Shown here: in pieces, positions 42,428 through 50,969 of the stretch
Numbering within the stretch: the first letter of the stretch is position 1
Layout: the number at the start of each line of letters is the position of its first letter
Assembly: GCA_002320815.1 (NCBI GenBank)
Contig: DCLA01000006.1
Span: 52,549-116,548, forward strand
Reading direction: 5' to 3'
Length of the DNA: 64,000 nt
From: Myxococcales bacterium UBA1660
GTDB lineage: Bacteria; Myxococcota_A; Polyangia; Polyangiales; Houyiibacteriaceae
Notes under the pieces: model-generated
The model's input: the letters and a program-made list of their open reading frames with translations, nothing else
Databases searched by the model: none
Told to the model about the DNA's origin: nothing
Translations under genes and position numbers: made by a program

Positions 42428-43471
42428 ATGGGACCCGCCCGCGTGCGGCGCTATGCTGCCCGGGTGCGCTGGGTCGCCACCGTCGTCGTTCTCTCCGCCG
42501 CGCTCGTCGGGTGCGCGCGGGGTCCCGTGGTCCACGCCAGCTACGCCGTCCCCGCCACCGTGCCCCTGCGCTCCTTCCCGCGCGTCCTGGTGACCAGCGG
42601 TCACGACCCGCTGGAGATCGCGCTCGGGCAAGAGCTGGTGGCCGCTCTCCAGTCCAGCGTGGACGTCTGGCGCGTGGACCGGGATCAGCTCGAGCAGCGC
42701 CGACGCGCCGGCGAGATCCGCGGCGCGACCCTGGTCGCGCTGGTCGAGGTGCGCCTGCAGGAGGGCATCGACACCGAGACGACGAGTCGCCCGGAGACCG
42801 TCTGCGGACCGAACGGCTGCTACCGCCGGACCCGCTACGACACCTTCGACGTCCCCACGCTCCGCGCGACGGCGGTCTTGACCGTCTACGAGGGGCCCAC
42901 GGCGCGCATGCTGCAGCGGGTCCATCGCACCGTGCGGGAGCGCGGTCGGAGCTTCGAGCAGATGCGCGAGCGCGTGCTGGTCCAGCTCCGCGAAGGCCTG
43001 CGCGAGTTGGTGGATGGCCGCGAGGAGCGGGTGCAGGTGCGGCTCCTCCAGGTCGACCTGCCGGGGGTGGAGCCGGCCCTCGAGACCCTGGCGGCGGGTC
43101 GCTGGCGCGCGGGCCGCTTGGAGCTCGAGCGCGCCGCCCGGAGCCCCGCGGCCGAGGCCCTGGAGCCGGCCGAGCGAGCTCGGCTCTTCTACGACCTCGG
43201 GGTCGCGCGACGTTTCGACCCCGCGCCGCCGGAGGCCCCGACGGAGAACTTCACTGCCGCCGAGGCCGCCTTCGAGGCCGCGGTCCGGCTGCACCCGCAC
43301 CCCCGCTACGCCGAGGCGCTGGCGGCGCTGCGAGATCATCGGCGCGCGACGGAAGAGGCGGCCCGGCAACGCGAAGCGACCGAGCGGAACTTCGCCCTCG
43401 AGCGGCAGGCGGACCCCCACGCCGAGGCCCCACCGCCCCCGCCCGGGTACGAGGACCGCGCACCTCTCTAG
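42428..43471 (+). CDS. Lipoprotein, unknown function
   Basis: A 347-residue lipoprotein. From the ATG at 42428 the signal reads ...RWVATVVVLSAALVGC with lipobox Cys 29; GTG at 42464 in frame would give a shorter signal and is an alternative. The mature protein holds an adhesin/curli-assembly-like beta region (FPRVLVTSGHDPLEIALGQELVAALQ) and a helical C terminus with a TPR-like PTENFTAAEAAFEAAVRLHPHPRY repeat and a Pro/Glu tail. No family recognised. It converges on mazG, overlapping its end by 4 bases. Confidence 0.7.
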   Translation: MGPARVRRYAARVRWVATVVVLSAALVGCARGPVVHASYAVPATVPLRSFPRVLVTSGHDPLEIALGQELVAALQSSVDVWRVDRDQLEQRRRAGEIRGATLVALVEVRLQEGIDTETTSRPETVCGPNGCYRRTRYDTFDVPTLRATAVLTVYEGPTARMLQRVHRTVRERGRSFEQMRERVLVQLREGLRELVDGREERVQVRLLQVDLPGVEPALETLAAGRWRAGRLELERAARSPAAEALEPAERARLFYDLGVARRFDPAPPEAPTENFTAAEAAFEAAVRLHPHPRYAEALAALRDHRRATEEAARQREATERNFALERQADPHAEAPPPPPGYEDRAPL

Positions 43472-44283
43472 GTCGCCTGCTTCGCGCGCTCCCAGAGCGC
43501 GTCGCGGGCGGCGTCGTCCAGGTCGGCGAGCATCTGCCCTTCGTCCGCGGCGGCGAGTTCGGCGTGCCGGAAGCGACGAGTGAAACGATCCAGGCTGCCC
43601 CGGAGGGCCGACTCGGCGTCCACCCCCCGGTGCCGGCCGAGGCTCACCAGCGCGAAGAGGACGTCGCCCAGCTCGGCCTCGATGGCGGCGTCGTCGCCAG
43701 CGGCCAGCGCGGCGTCGAGCTCGGCCAGCTCTTCGTCGACCTTGCCGCGAACCGCGGCCGCGTCGGGCCAGTCGTAGCCGGCCGCGCCCGCCTTCTCGCC
43801 CACCCGGAGCGCCCGGAGCAGCGCCGGCAGAGCCGCCGGGACGCCGCCGAGGGCGCCGCGCTCCCGCACCTTGGCGCCCTTCTCCCGGGCCTTCTGCGCC
43901 TCCCAGCGCGCGAGGGCCGCCTGGCCGCCCTCGGTCTCCAGCTCCTCGTCGCCGAAGACCCAAGGGTGCCGGCGCACCATCTTGGCGGCGATGCCCCGGG
44001 CGACGTCGTCCACGTCGAAGGTGCCCGCCCGCTCGGCGATGGCCGACTGGAAGACGATCTGGAAGAGGAGGTCGCCCAGCTCTTCCCGGTGGAGCTCGGG
44101 GTTCCCCCCGTCGATGGCCTCGACGACCTCGAAGGCCTCCTCGAGCACGTAGGGCCGGAGGGTCTCCAGGGTCTGCTCCTTGTCCCAGGGGCAGCCCCCG
44201 GGGCCGAGCAGGGTCTCCATCACTTCGACCAGCTCGGTCAGCGCCGACCCTTTCGCCTCTCGCTCCTCGTTCGCGTCGCTCAT
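43468..44283 (-). CDS. mazG: Nucleoside triphosphate pyrophosphohydrolase MazG
   Basis: A 271-residue protein with the two MazG halves. The first shows GCPWDKEQTLETLRPYVLEEAFEVVEAI and EELGDLLFQIVFQ, with the EExxE...ExxD metal-binding pattern; the second repeats it as DEELAELDAALAAGD and EAELGDVLFALV. It hydrolyses NTPs to NMP and pyrophosphate, limiting damaged nucleotides and lowering ppGpp in some bacteria. Its ATG overlaps the malQ stop by 4 bases (ATGA), a coupled pair. Confidence 0.95.
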   Translation of the reverse strand: MSDANEEREAKGSALTELVEVMETLLGPGGCPWDKEQTLETLRPYVLEEAFEVVEAIDGGNPELHREELGDLLFQIVFQSAIAERAGTFDVDDVARGIAAKMVRRHPWVFGDEELETEGGQAALARWEAQKAREKGAKVRERGALGGVPAALPALLRALRVGEKAGAAGYDWPDAAAVRGKVDEELAELDAALAAGDDAAIEAELGDVLFALVSLGRHRGVDAESALRGSLDRFTRRFRHAELAAADEGQMLADLDDAARDALWERAKQAT

Positions 44284-46115
44284 GCGGGCTCGGATAGCAC
44301 GCGCGGCGCCCGGGACGAGGGCACCAGCTCGCCCAGCGCGTCGACCGGCCGGGCCGCTCGGCCGCGCCAGTTGGGCCGATCGCTCGACGAGGTGCCCGGC
44401 ACGTTCTGCGGGCGCGTCTCCAGCCAGAGGTCCTCGAGGGAGACCATCACCGCCCCTGCCGGGCTCGCCGCCAACCACTCGAGGGCGGCGTCCAGGACCT
44501 CCGCCGGACCGGCCAGCTCCGGGAGGCCCAGCCGCTCGACCAAGCGCTCCCGCTCGGCGGCGCGGCCCTCGAGCGCTTCGGCCTCGGCGGCCGCGTCCAA
44601 CAGGCCGATCGAGCGGAAGAGCGCCACGTCCTCCCCCGCCCACCAGGCGGCGAAGAGCGGGAGGTCGTGGGTGTTGGGGGAGGCCAGGCATCCCGGCGGC
44701 ACCGGGGCCGGCTCCGCCATCCCCAGCTCGAGCTCCAGGACCCAGCTCCGGGCGAGCCCGGCGGCGGTCATCGCCTCCCGGACCTCGGGGGGCACGGTGC
44801 CCAGGTCCTCGCCCACCACGGCGCAATCATGGCGCTCGCTGAGGAGCGTCAGGATGCCGTAGAGGCTCTCGGTAACCCAGGCCGGCTGAGCCAGGTAGAC
44901 CCCGTCCGTCGGCTCGTGGCCCGCCGGGATGCAGTAGAGCCGATGGAGCCAGGCCACGTGGTCCACCCGCAGCACGGTGGCCACCGCCATGTGCAGCTCG
45001 AGGCAGCGGCGGAGGTGGGCGAAGCCATCCTCGCCGGCGCGCGGCAGATCCATCGGCGGGAACCCCCAGCCCTGGCCCCCGGCGAAGAGGGCGTCCGGCG
45101 GGGCCCCGACCGAGAGCCCCTCCAGGAAGCGCTCCGGGTGCCGGGTCACGTCGAAGCCGAGCCCGTGGGTGCCGAGGGGGAGGTCGAGGAGCAGCGGGTG
45201 CTGGGCGCCCAGCGCTTCCATCCGCGCGTGGGCCTGCATCTGGGCCCATCCGTAGGTGAGCCGGCGGACCTCGTCGCCCTCGCCGCGGAAGGCGGCGTAG
45301 GCCGCGCGCTCGGGGTCGGCCGCCAGCCAGGCCTCGGTCTCCGCGCGGTGGGGCTGGGCCGCGTCCACCAGCTTCGGCCAGGCCGCCCGCCAGACCTCGC
45401 CCGGTTCGACGTAGGGACCGGTCGGCGCGGCGTCGACGAAGCCAGCCGCGACCAGCATCTCGTCCCAGAAGACGCGGCTCACCGGCGCGTAGGGGCTGGG
45501 CTCGTAGGCCACGGCGCGACCCGCGACCCGGGCCGGCTCCAGGAAGCGCGGCAGGAGCGGGAGCGTGGCGGTGAAGACCCCACCGGCGGCTTCCACTCGC
45601 GTCGCCAGCCGGCCCAGGGTCGCCACGTCGCCGTGGGCCGGCGAGAGGTCGTCCCAGAGCGCGTGGAGGGGCGCGAAGAGCCCCCAGCCCACCGGGAGCG
45701 GGAGGGCTCGCTCGGGCGCGAGCACGAAGGTGCCCTCGGCCCGGTGACCCTGCAGGGTCAGCTGGAGTCCGTAGACGCCCGGCTCCCTCGATCCCTCGAG
45801 CACCAGGGTCCCGCCGGGCCCGGTGGTGGCTCGGCCCTCGAACGGGGTCCCCGGCTCACCCGGGAGCGGCGCGCCGCGGTACTCGACCGTGATCCCCTCG
45901 GTCGCGTTCACGATCACCTGGGTGTCGCTGCCGATCGCTCGGGCCCGTTGGCAGGGCGGCAGGTAGCGGGGCTCGGGCGCGGGCCCCAGGACGTCGAGGG
46001 CCGCCGCCAATGTCGCGTCGGGCACCGTGTGCGGGCGCCCCCAGGCGTCGACGTGAGAGACCAAGAGGCCGCGGGCGGCGGCGCGTTCGCGTAGGCTGGC
46101 GGAAGGATCGGACAC
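44280..46115 (-). CDS. malQ: 4-alpha-glucanotransferase (amylomaltase)
   Basis: A 611-residue glycoside hydrolase 77 enzyme. The N-terminal domain (about residues 1-150) has WGRPHTVPDATLAAALDVLG; the barrel has DLPLGTHGLGFDVTRHPE, LRVDHVAWLHRLYCIP (catalytic Asp), VGEDLGTVPPEVREAM (catalytic Glu) and SPNTHDLPLFAAWW (transition-state Asp/His). It transfers glucan segments between maltooligosaccharides in glycogen/maltose metabolism. mazG follows with an ATGA overlap. The divergent gene starts 59 bases away. Confidence 0.95.
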   Translation of the reverse strand: MSDPSASLRERAAARGLLVSHVDAWGRPHTVPDATLAAALDVLGPAPEPRYLPPCQRARAIGSDTQVIVNATEGITVEYRGAPLPGEPGTPFEGRATTGPGGTLVLEGSREPGVYGLQLTLQGHRAEGTFVLAPERALPLPVGWGLFAPLHALWDDLSPAHGDVATLGRLATRVEAAGGVFTATLPLLPRFLEPARVAGRAVAYEPSPYAPVSRVFWDEMLVAAGFVDAAPTGPYVEPGEVWRAAWPKLVDAAQPHRAETEAWLAADPERAAYAAFRGEGDEVRRLTYGWAQMQAHARMEALGAQHPLLLDLPLGTHGLGFDVTRHPERFLEGLSVGAPPDALFAGGQGWGFPPMDLPRAGEDGFAHLRRCLELHMAVATVLRVDHVAWLHRLYCIPAGHEPTDGVYLAQPAWVTESLYGILTLLSERHDCAVVGEDLGTVPPEVREAMTAAGLARSWVLELELGMAEPAPVPPGCLASPNTHDLPLFAAWWAGEDVALFRSIGLLDAAAEAEALEGRAAERERLVERLGLPELAGPAEVLDAALEWLAASPAGAVMVSLEDLWLETRPQNVPGTSSSDRPNWRGRAARPVDALGELVPSSRAPRVLSEPA

Positions 46116-46174
46116 GACGCGGACGTATCACTCGGGGAGCCCCCGGGGTAGCGGCGAAGGAGCACGAAGGCGCG

Positions 46175-47176
46175 ATGGCGAGAGGCGAATCGGAGGCCGA
46201 GGAGTCGAAGGGCGGAGCGGTGGCCATCTGGGCGGTCTGCGCCGTCGCGTGCCTGGCGGGCGCGTGGGTGGTCGCCCAGGTCACCGCCGACCCGCAGATC
46301 CCCGACGAGACCGTGACGCGCGAGCCCCATCCGGGGATCGAGGGCCCGCTCCACGCGCTCTGGACCCGCGGCTGCCGACTCGCGCCGGGCCCGCATCTCG
46401 GCGCGACGTCCACCCCCAGCGGCGCCGACGTGGATCGTCAGCTCACCGCCCGAGGCTACGTCCGCACCCGCGAGCCCAGCGCTCCCCAGTCGCTGCCCTG
46501 GAGGACCGCGCCCACCGAGCTCGCCGGCACCTGTGGCGTGGTGGCCGCGTGGGTGGAGCCCGGGGGCCAACTCGACGCCGGTCGGTCGCCCAGCGACCGG
46601 GTGCTCCCCTGCGAGTGGGGCGTGGTGGTGGTCCCCACTTGCGGATCGGAGCCCGTGACGCTGGAAGGCCACGGCGACGCGCGGGTCGCCGTGTACGGGA
46701 TGCCCGGCGCCCTGCCCCTCCCCGGTGTCGCGCCGGATCTCGTGCTCGCGCACGCGGAGGCCGAGACGCTCCTGGCGCGGTCCGGGTGGGCGCCGCTACC
46801 GGAGGGCATGGCGGCGACCCAGACCGGCGCGGTGCTGGACCCGCTCCCGGAGCATCCTCGGGGCGGCTGTGTGCCCTGGGTGGTCGCCGGCGTCGGCCTC
46901 GGCCGCACGTTCACCCAGTGGCTCGGCCGCCGGGTGACCGAGGACCACGCCCCCGACCGCTTCCTCGCCGGCGTCGTGGTCTGTGGTGGGAGCCGAGCGA
47001 CATATCTCGCGGGATCCGTCCCCGTGGGGAACACCCCTCAGCTGTTGGCTCGGCCTTATCGGATGGGATCGGGGCCTTCCGCCTCGGCGCCCACCGGGAG
47101 CACGCCCCTCCGACTCCTCGCACCCGGGGACCCGGTCGTCTTTCCGGACCCGGTCCCCGACCAGACCGCCCCCTGA
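46175..47176 (+). CDS. Membrane-anchored protein with extracytoplasmic Gly/Pro-rich domain
   Basis: A 333-residue protein. A cytoplasmic n-region (MARGESEAEESKGG) precedes one transmembrane helix at about residues 15-35 (AVAIWAVCAVACLAGAWVVAQV). The extracytoplasmic part has two Cys-containing repeats of related composition (ELAGTCGVVAAWVEPGG, HPRGGCVPWVVAGVGLG), suggesting a duplicated domain. No family recognised. ATG 46175 has a GAAGGAG ribosome site and lies 59 bases from divergent malQ. Confidence 0.7.
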   Translation: MARGESEAEESKGGAVAIWAVCAVACLAGAWVVAQVTADPQIPDETVTREPHPGIEGPLHALWTRGCRLAPGPHLGATSTPSGADVDRQLTARGYVRTREPSAPQSLPWRTAPTELAGTCGVVAAWVEPGGQLDAGRSPSDRVLPCEWGVVVVPTCGSEPVTLEGHGDARVAVYGMPGALPLPGVAPDLVLAHAEAETLLARSGWAPLPEGMAATQTGAVLDPLPEHPRGGCVPWVVAGVGLGRTFTQWLGRRVTEDHAPDRFLAGVVVCGGSRATYLAGSVPVGNTPQLLARPYRMGSGPSASAPTGSTPLRLLAPGDPVVFPDPVPDQTAP

Positions 47177-47355
47177 TCGGGGCCCTTGCCGAGGGATCGA
47201 AGCGCCCCAGAGTCCCCGGTCCGCGGCGGCGAGAGGGGGTGTTCGTCGTCGTCTCACGCCTGATCGCCCATTCAGGAAAACGGGGCGCCGCGGCGCAGCG
47301 CCCGGTCGGTGTGGCGCCGTGCCCCACGATGCGGCCGCAAACGTGGATGATCTCG

Positions 47356-47371
47356 TGGCACGTCCATTGCT
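47356..47371 (+). promoter_or_regulatory. Sigma-54 (-24/-12) promoter of the Ser/Thr kinase gene
   Basis: TGGCACG-TCCA-TTGCT matches the consensus TGGCACG-N4-TTGCW at every specified base, with GG and GC 12 bases apart. The start site would be about 47382, giving a leader of about 64 bases before the kinase ATG at 47446. It lies in a 269-base intergenic stretch that has no other recognisable feature. Confidence 0.75.
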
Positions 47372-47445
47372 ATATACGAGCCCGTGGTCCCAAGCGTCAC
47401 CACCGCCCTCCCCTCCCACCGCTCCTCGGCCCCCCGAGGCGTGCG

Positions 47446-49224
47446 ATGACCCAGTCGGTCGCCCACGCCGCCACCCTGCCGGCCAGCGGTTCTTTCCGTA
47501 GCCCCGACGACGGCGGCCATCCGTGGCCGCGCGGCACCACCCTTCCCGGGGACTACGTGGTCGAACGGGTCCTCGGCCAAGGCGGCTTCGCCGTGGTCTA
47601 CGAGGCCCGACACCCGGAGCACGGCCTGGTGGCCGTCAAGGTCCTCGACCGGTCCCAGAAGAACAACGAGGCCACCGAGGATCGCTTCTTCCGCGAGGCC
47701 GAGATCGCCGCGGCGGTCGATCACCCGAACGTCCTCAAAGTCCATCAGCTCGGCCGGGCCCACGACGGCTCGCCCTTCCTGGTCATGGAGCTGCTCCACG
47801 GCGAGGACCTCTCGGACCTCATCGACCGGCAGAGCCTCGACGTTGCCGCGGCCATCGAGATCGGCATCCAGCTCACCGCCGCGCTCCGCGCCCTCTCGGA
47901 CGCGGGCGTGATCCATCGGGACCTCAAGCCGCACAACGTCTTGGTGCACGACGACGGCGGGAACATCCGCGCCAAGCTCATCGACTTCGGCATCGCCACC
48001 AGCACCGAAGACAGCGCGGTGAGCTCGGTGGAGAAGCTGACGCGGACCGGCGTCATCCTCGGCACCCCCCACTACCTCTCCCCGGAGCAGGCGCGCGGTG
48101 AGGACCTCGACGTCCGGGCCGACCTCTACGCGCTGGGCGTGGTCCTCTACGAGTCCATCGCCGGCCGCGCGCCCTTCGAAGAGGGGAACCTCAACGCGCT
48201 CATCGCCTCGGTGCTCCGGGACGATCGCCCGCGGATCACCGAGTTCGTCCCCGACTGCCCGGAGGACCTGGCCGACATCCTCGCCAAGACCCTCGAGCGG
48301 GACAAGGAAGCCCGGTACCAGACCCCCGAGGAGTTCCTCGCGGCGCTGGAGACCTTCGCCGACGAGGCGGAGCTCCCCCGGGGCCAGGAGGCCCTCGCAT
48401 CCCTCCGGGTCTCGAAGTCCATGACTCTCCCCTGGGAGCTCCGGAACCTCGCGCCCTGCAAGCGCGACGACCGGTCCATCCCGGTACCCATTCGCATGAC
48501 CCAGCGGGGGACCCCCCGAGAGGTCACCCGCGGCTCGTGGGATCCGAACGCCACCGTGGAGTGGACCGACCGCGACAGCGACATGACCCCGCGGCCCATC
48601 GCCGTGGGGACGCCGCCCGCCGAGCCGTCTCGGCGTCGCTTCCTGGCGCCCCTCGCGGCCGCCGCGGGCGTCGTCATCGGGATCGCCGTGGCCGGCTTTG
48701 CCGGAGCGGGTGACGCGTCGCCTTCCGAGGCGCACGCCGCCGCGCCGGTGGTCGAGCACGATGAAGCGGTGGCCGAGAGCCGGGAGGCGAGCGAGACCGC
48801 GGCCGAAGGCACCGCAGCCGGAAACAACGGTTCCAACGGTGCCCAGGCCGACGACACCCAGGCGGAGGCGGCCGAGGTCGCCGAGGCCGAGGCGCCCGCC
48901 GCGGAAGACGAAGCGGAGACCTCCGAGCCCGCCGCCCGACGCGCTCCGCACCCGGCCCCCGAGCGCCCGACCCTCAGCGCGGCCACCCTCGAGTCCCAGG
49001 CGCGCCAGGCGTACACCCGCGGTCGGCTGAGCCGCGCGCGGAGCCTCTACCTGCGGGCCACCCACGTCGACGCCTCGGCCGCCGGGGCGTGGCGCGGCTA
49101 CGGGCTGGTCGCCGCCCAGATGGGTCGCGACGCCGAGGCCCGGCGCGCCCTCACCCGCTACCTGCAGCTCGCCCCGCGAGCGCGCGACGCGAGTGCCATC
49201 CGGCGTCGCCTCGCCTCGCTCTGA
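47446..49224 (+). CDS. Membrane Ser/Thr protein kinase with C-terminal TPR-like domain
   Basis: A 592-residue PknB-type kinase. The Gly-rich loop is GQGGFAVVYEA (44-54), ATP-anchoring Lys 65 in VAVKVL, catalytic loop VIHRDLKPHNVL, metal loop LIDFGIATS, and substrate loop YLSPEQAR. A transmembrane helix spans about 399-423, then an acidic Glu/Ala-rich linker and a C-terminal helical repeat (YTRGRLSRARSLYLRATHVDASAAG) of TPR character outside the cytoplasm. ATG 47446 has a GAGG ribosome site. The gene is preceded by the sigma-54 promoter. Confidence 0.92.
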   Translation: MTQSVAHAATLPASGSFRSPDDGGHPWPRGTTLPGDYVVERVLGQGGFAVVYEARHPEHGLVAVKVLDRSQKNNEATEDRFFREAEIAAAVDHPNVLKVHQLGRAHDGSPFLVMELLHGEDLSDLIDRQSLDVAAAIEIGIQLTAALRALSDAGVIHRDLKPHNVLVHDDGGNIRAKLIDFGIATSTEDSAVSSVEKLTRTGVILGTPHYLSPEQARGEDLDVRADLYALGVVLYESIAGRAPFEEGNLNALIASVLRDDRPRITEFVPDCPEDLADILAKTLERDKEARYQTPEEFLAALETFADEAELPRGQEALASLRVSKSMTLPWELRNLAPCKRDDRSIPVPIRMTQRGTPREVTRGSWDPNATVEWTDRDSDMTPRPIAVGTPPAEPSRRRFLAPLAAAAGVVIGIAVAGFAGAGDASPSEAHAAAPVVEHDEAVAESREASETAAEGTAAGNNGSNGAQADDTQAEAAEVAEAEAPAAEDEAETSEPAARRAPHPAPERPTLSAATLESQARQAYTRGRLSRARSLYLRATHVDASAAGAWRGYGLVAAQMGRDAEARRALTRYLQLAPRARDASAIRRRLASL

Positions 49225-49270
49225 GTCCGCGGACCTTCGACGCGGCCTCCACCCCCGACAGGGGATTCCG

Positions 49271-49300
49271 TTGACATGCGCCTCGCCAGCACGGCACTGT
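49271..49300 (+). promoter_or_regulatory. Possible sigma-70-type promoter of the TetR gene
   Basis: TTGACA at 49271-49276 is a perfect -35 box; the best -10 is CACTGT at 49295-49300, a weak match at 18-base spacing. Suits a regulator controlled by its own or another repressor. Confidence 0.4.
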
Positions 49301-49327
49301 GACGCCGTCGCCGAGCGACCCGCTGCC

Positions 49328-49933
49328 ATGGGCTACAAGAAGTCCGAGATCTCCCAAGCCCAGATCATCGACGCGGCGATCCGCGTCCTCGCCCGGCAGG
49401 GCTACGCCCGCACCTCGCTGCTCGACATCGCCCGCGAAGCGGGGATGAGCAAGGGCGCGGTCCACTACCACTACCCCACCAAGGAAGCGCTCCTGCAGGT
49501 GGTCCTCCAGAGCGCGACCGACAAGGTCCAGGAGCAGACCATCGCCGCCTGGCAGACCGAGGCCACGCCCTTCGGCTCGCTGCGCAAGTCCCTGGAGACG
49601 CTCTGGCAGGTCCGCGCCGCCCGGACGCCCGAGGCCCTGGTGGTGGCCGATCTGCTGGCCCTGAGCCTCACCGACGAGTCGCTCCGGCCCCAGCTCGCCG
49701 AGTTCTACGAGGTCGCCGCGGCGCAGATCCGCGAGTACCTGGAGTCCAACCTGGTCGCCCTCGGGCTCCGGCCGAAGATCCCCATGGACGTGTTGCCGCG
49801 GCTGGTCATCGGGCTGTTGGACGGCCTGGTCATGCAGGCTTTCGTCGAGCCGGACGCCCTGAAGCCGGAGCAGGTGGTCCAGGCCATCGAGACGATGGCG
49901 ATGGGTCTGTTCGCGCCCGAGCCCAAGCAGTAG
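49328..49933 (+). CDS. TetR family transcriptional regulator
   Basis: A 201-residue repressor-type protein. The N-terminal helix-turn-helix (about residues 8-55) has QIIDAAIRVLARQGYARTSLLDIAREAGMSKGAVHYHYPTKEAL, the standard TetR DNA-binding pattern. The C-terminal ligand domain is unremarkable and gives no effector. The neighbour downstream is holB, an unlikely target; the target is unknown. The ATG at 49328 is 51 bases after the TTGACA box. Confidence 0.93.
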   Translation: MGYKKSEISQAQIIDAAIRVLARQGYARTSLLDIAREAGMSKGAVHYHYPTKEALLQVVLQSATDKVQEQTIAAWQTEATPFGSLRKSLETLWQVRAARTPEALVVADLLALSLTDESLRPQLAEFYEVAAAQIREYLESNLVALGLRPKIPMDVLPRLVIGLLDGLVMQAFVEPDALKPEQVVQAIETMAMGLFAPEPKQ

Positions 49934-49945
49934 TACCCCTTCGGC

Positions 49946-50920
49946 GTGGACGCCTTCGACGCCATCCGTGGCCAGAGCCACGCCGTGGACGCCCTCCGCC
50001 GCGTGGTGGACCGGGGTCGCATCGCCAGCGCCTACCTCTTCGAGGGCCCGAGCGGGGTCGGCAAGGAGAAGGCCGCGCTCGCGCTCGCTCGCGCCGTCAT
50101 CGGCGAGAAGGCCTGGCCGCGGATCCAGTCGGGATCCCATCCGGACGTGCGCATCTACCGCCCCCGCGACGAGGGCCACCGGAACATCCGGGTGGAGTTC
50201 CTGCGGGAGGAGATCCTCCGCCACGCAGAGTACGCGCCCTTCGAAGCGAAGAACTCGTTCCTGATCTTCCCCGAAGCCGACGTGAGCTTCCCGGAGATCC
50301 ACCCCGAGTCGGGCAACGCGCTGCTCAAGACCCTCGAGGAGCCCAAGCCCGGAGTGACCTTCGTGCTCTTGGCCGAACGGCCCCAGCGGCTCCTGCCGAC
50401 CATCCGCTCGCGCTCCCAGCCGCTCCGCTTCCAGCGCCTCGATGCCGAGGTCGTCGAGGCCGTGCTGGCGGAGCAGGGGGTGGACGCGGAGACCGCGGTC
50501 ATCGCGGCCGCCCTCGCCGGCGGCCGCGCCGACAAGGCGCTCTGGCTCGCGGAGGAGGACCGCGCCGCGCAGCTCCTGGAGCTCGCCGAGCGGGTGGACG
50601 AGGTCACCGAGGGTCATCGCCCCGACCAGCTCGTCGACGTGGCCGACGAGCTGAGCAAGCAGGACGACCTCCGCGGCGCGCTCGAGAGCCTCGCGGCCTT
50701 CTACGCCGACCTCGCCCGGGCCGCGCTGGGGGTCCCCGACGAGCGCCTCGCCTTCCGGCATCGCGCGGACCTCATCCGGCGACGGGGGGCGCGGCTGGGC
50801 GCCCGCCGGGCTTCGGCGCGGGTCGAGCTGCTCACCACCATCTTCGAGGACCTGGACGCCAACGCGAACAAGAGCGCGGCCATGGACTCGCTGGTCTTCC
50901 GGCTGCGCTCCGCCCGCTGA
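49946..50920 (+). CDS. holB: DNA polymerase III delta-prime subunit (clamp loader)
   Basis: A 324-residue AAA+ clamp-loader subunit beginning AFDAIRGQSHAVDALR with Walker A-like FEGPSGVGKEKAA. The SGNALLKTLEEP box and the arginine-bearing IRSRSQPLRF (SRC motif with Ser for Cys) follow. It helps load the beta sliding clamp. Delta-prime and gamma/tau usually carry a four-Cys zinc module just after Walker A, but no cysteine is present in this region, so that module is absent. Starts with GTG, 12 bases after the TetR stop. Confidence 0.9.
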   Translation: MDAFDAIRGQSHAVDALRRVVDRGRIASAYLFEGPSGVGKEKAALALARAVIGEKAWPRIQSGSHPDVRIYRPRDEGHRNIRVEFLREEILRHAEYAPFEAKNSFLIFPEADVSFPEIHPESGNALLKTLEEPKPGVTFVLLAERPQRLLPTIRSRSQPLRFQRLDAEVVEAVLAEQGVDAETAVIAAALAGGRADKALWLAEEDRAAQLLELAERVDEVTEGHRPDQLVDVADELSKQDDLRGALESLAAFYADLARAALGVPDERLAFRHRADLIRRRGARLGARRASARVELLTTIFEDLDANANKSAAMDSLVFRLRSAR

Positions 50921-50969
50921 GATCTCCGGGGCTGCGCGCGTGGAATTCTTGGCGTAGGCTCGCCGGCCC

